NCBI GenBank assembly: GCA_002341815.1
Contig: DDOT01000011.1
Location: 13,369 to 20,886 of the forward strand
Length of the DNA stretch: 7,518 bases
Direction: 5' to 3'
Source: Thiobacillus sp. UBA2487
Lineage (GTDB): Bacteria; Pseudomonadota; Gammaproteobacteria; Burkholderiales; Sulfuriferulaceae
The notes beneath the pieces are model-generated. The model saw only the letters and a program-made list of their open reading frames with translations. It did no database searches and was not told the origin of the DNA. Each line of letters begins with the position of its first letter. Positions within the stretch are counted from its first letter, which is position 1. Shown piece by piece: positions 7,502-7,518 of the stretch. Both the position numbers and the translations under genes were made by a program.

Positions 7502-7518
7502 GAATTCATGAAAAGACC

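Overview
This window is a chromosomal housekeeping segment from a proteobacterium, most likely a betaproteobacterium of the Nitrosomonadales type. That placement is inference: it rests on the wording of the protein sequences, the short class I ketol-acid reductoisomerase, the ilvB-ilvN-ilvC-pssA gene order and the roughly balanced base composition. No phage, transposase, CRISPR array, tRNA or rRNA gene was seen.

Minus-strand block, read from right to left. polA (full-length DNA polymerase I with all three catalytic domains) begins near 6608 and ends at 3900. About 59 bases later ilvB (acetolactate synthase large subunit) begins, followed after 2 bases by ilvN (regulatory small subunit) and after 28 bases by ilvC (ketol-acid reductoisomerase, ending at 562). 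IlvBN and IlvC carry out the first two shared steps of valine/isoleucine synthesis, and IlvN should give feedback inhibition by a branched-chain end product. Beyond ilvC lies a 241-base gap. It holds a 125-bp imperfect palindrome that begins inside the ilvC stop codon, a 23-bp partial duplicate of one of its arms, a strong intrinsic terminator with a UUCG tetraloop, and a likely extended -10 promoter for pssA. The N-terminal 106 codons of pssA (phosphatidylserine synthase) run off the left edge.

Plus-strand block. One gene of the LOG / TIGR00730 family (nucleotide 5'-monophosphate phosphoribohydrolase type) is divergent from polA. Only about 20 bases separate the two likely start codons, so each gene's promoter probably lies inside the other's coding sequence. 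polA has no ATG start: its ribosome binding site precedes a TTG-TTG-GTG run, and GTG gives the conserved N-terminus.

The last 167 bases (7352-7518) contain no recognised gene. They hold a perfect 10-bp-stem hairpin, a perfect 7-1-7 palindrome and other short repeats, and look like a regulatory or intergenic region before a gene lying outside the window.

The window is mainly ordinary core metabolism and replication. The most unusual part is the palindromic repeat element in the ilvC 3' untranslated region. I see no convincing new multi-gene system.
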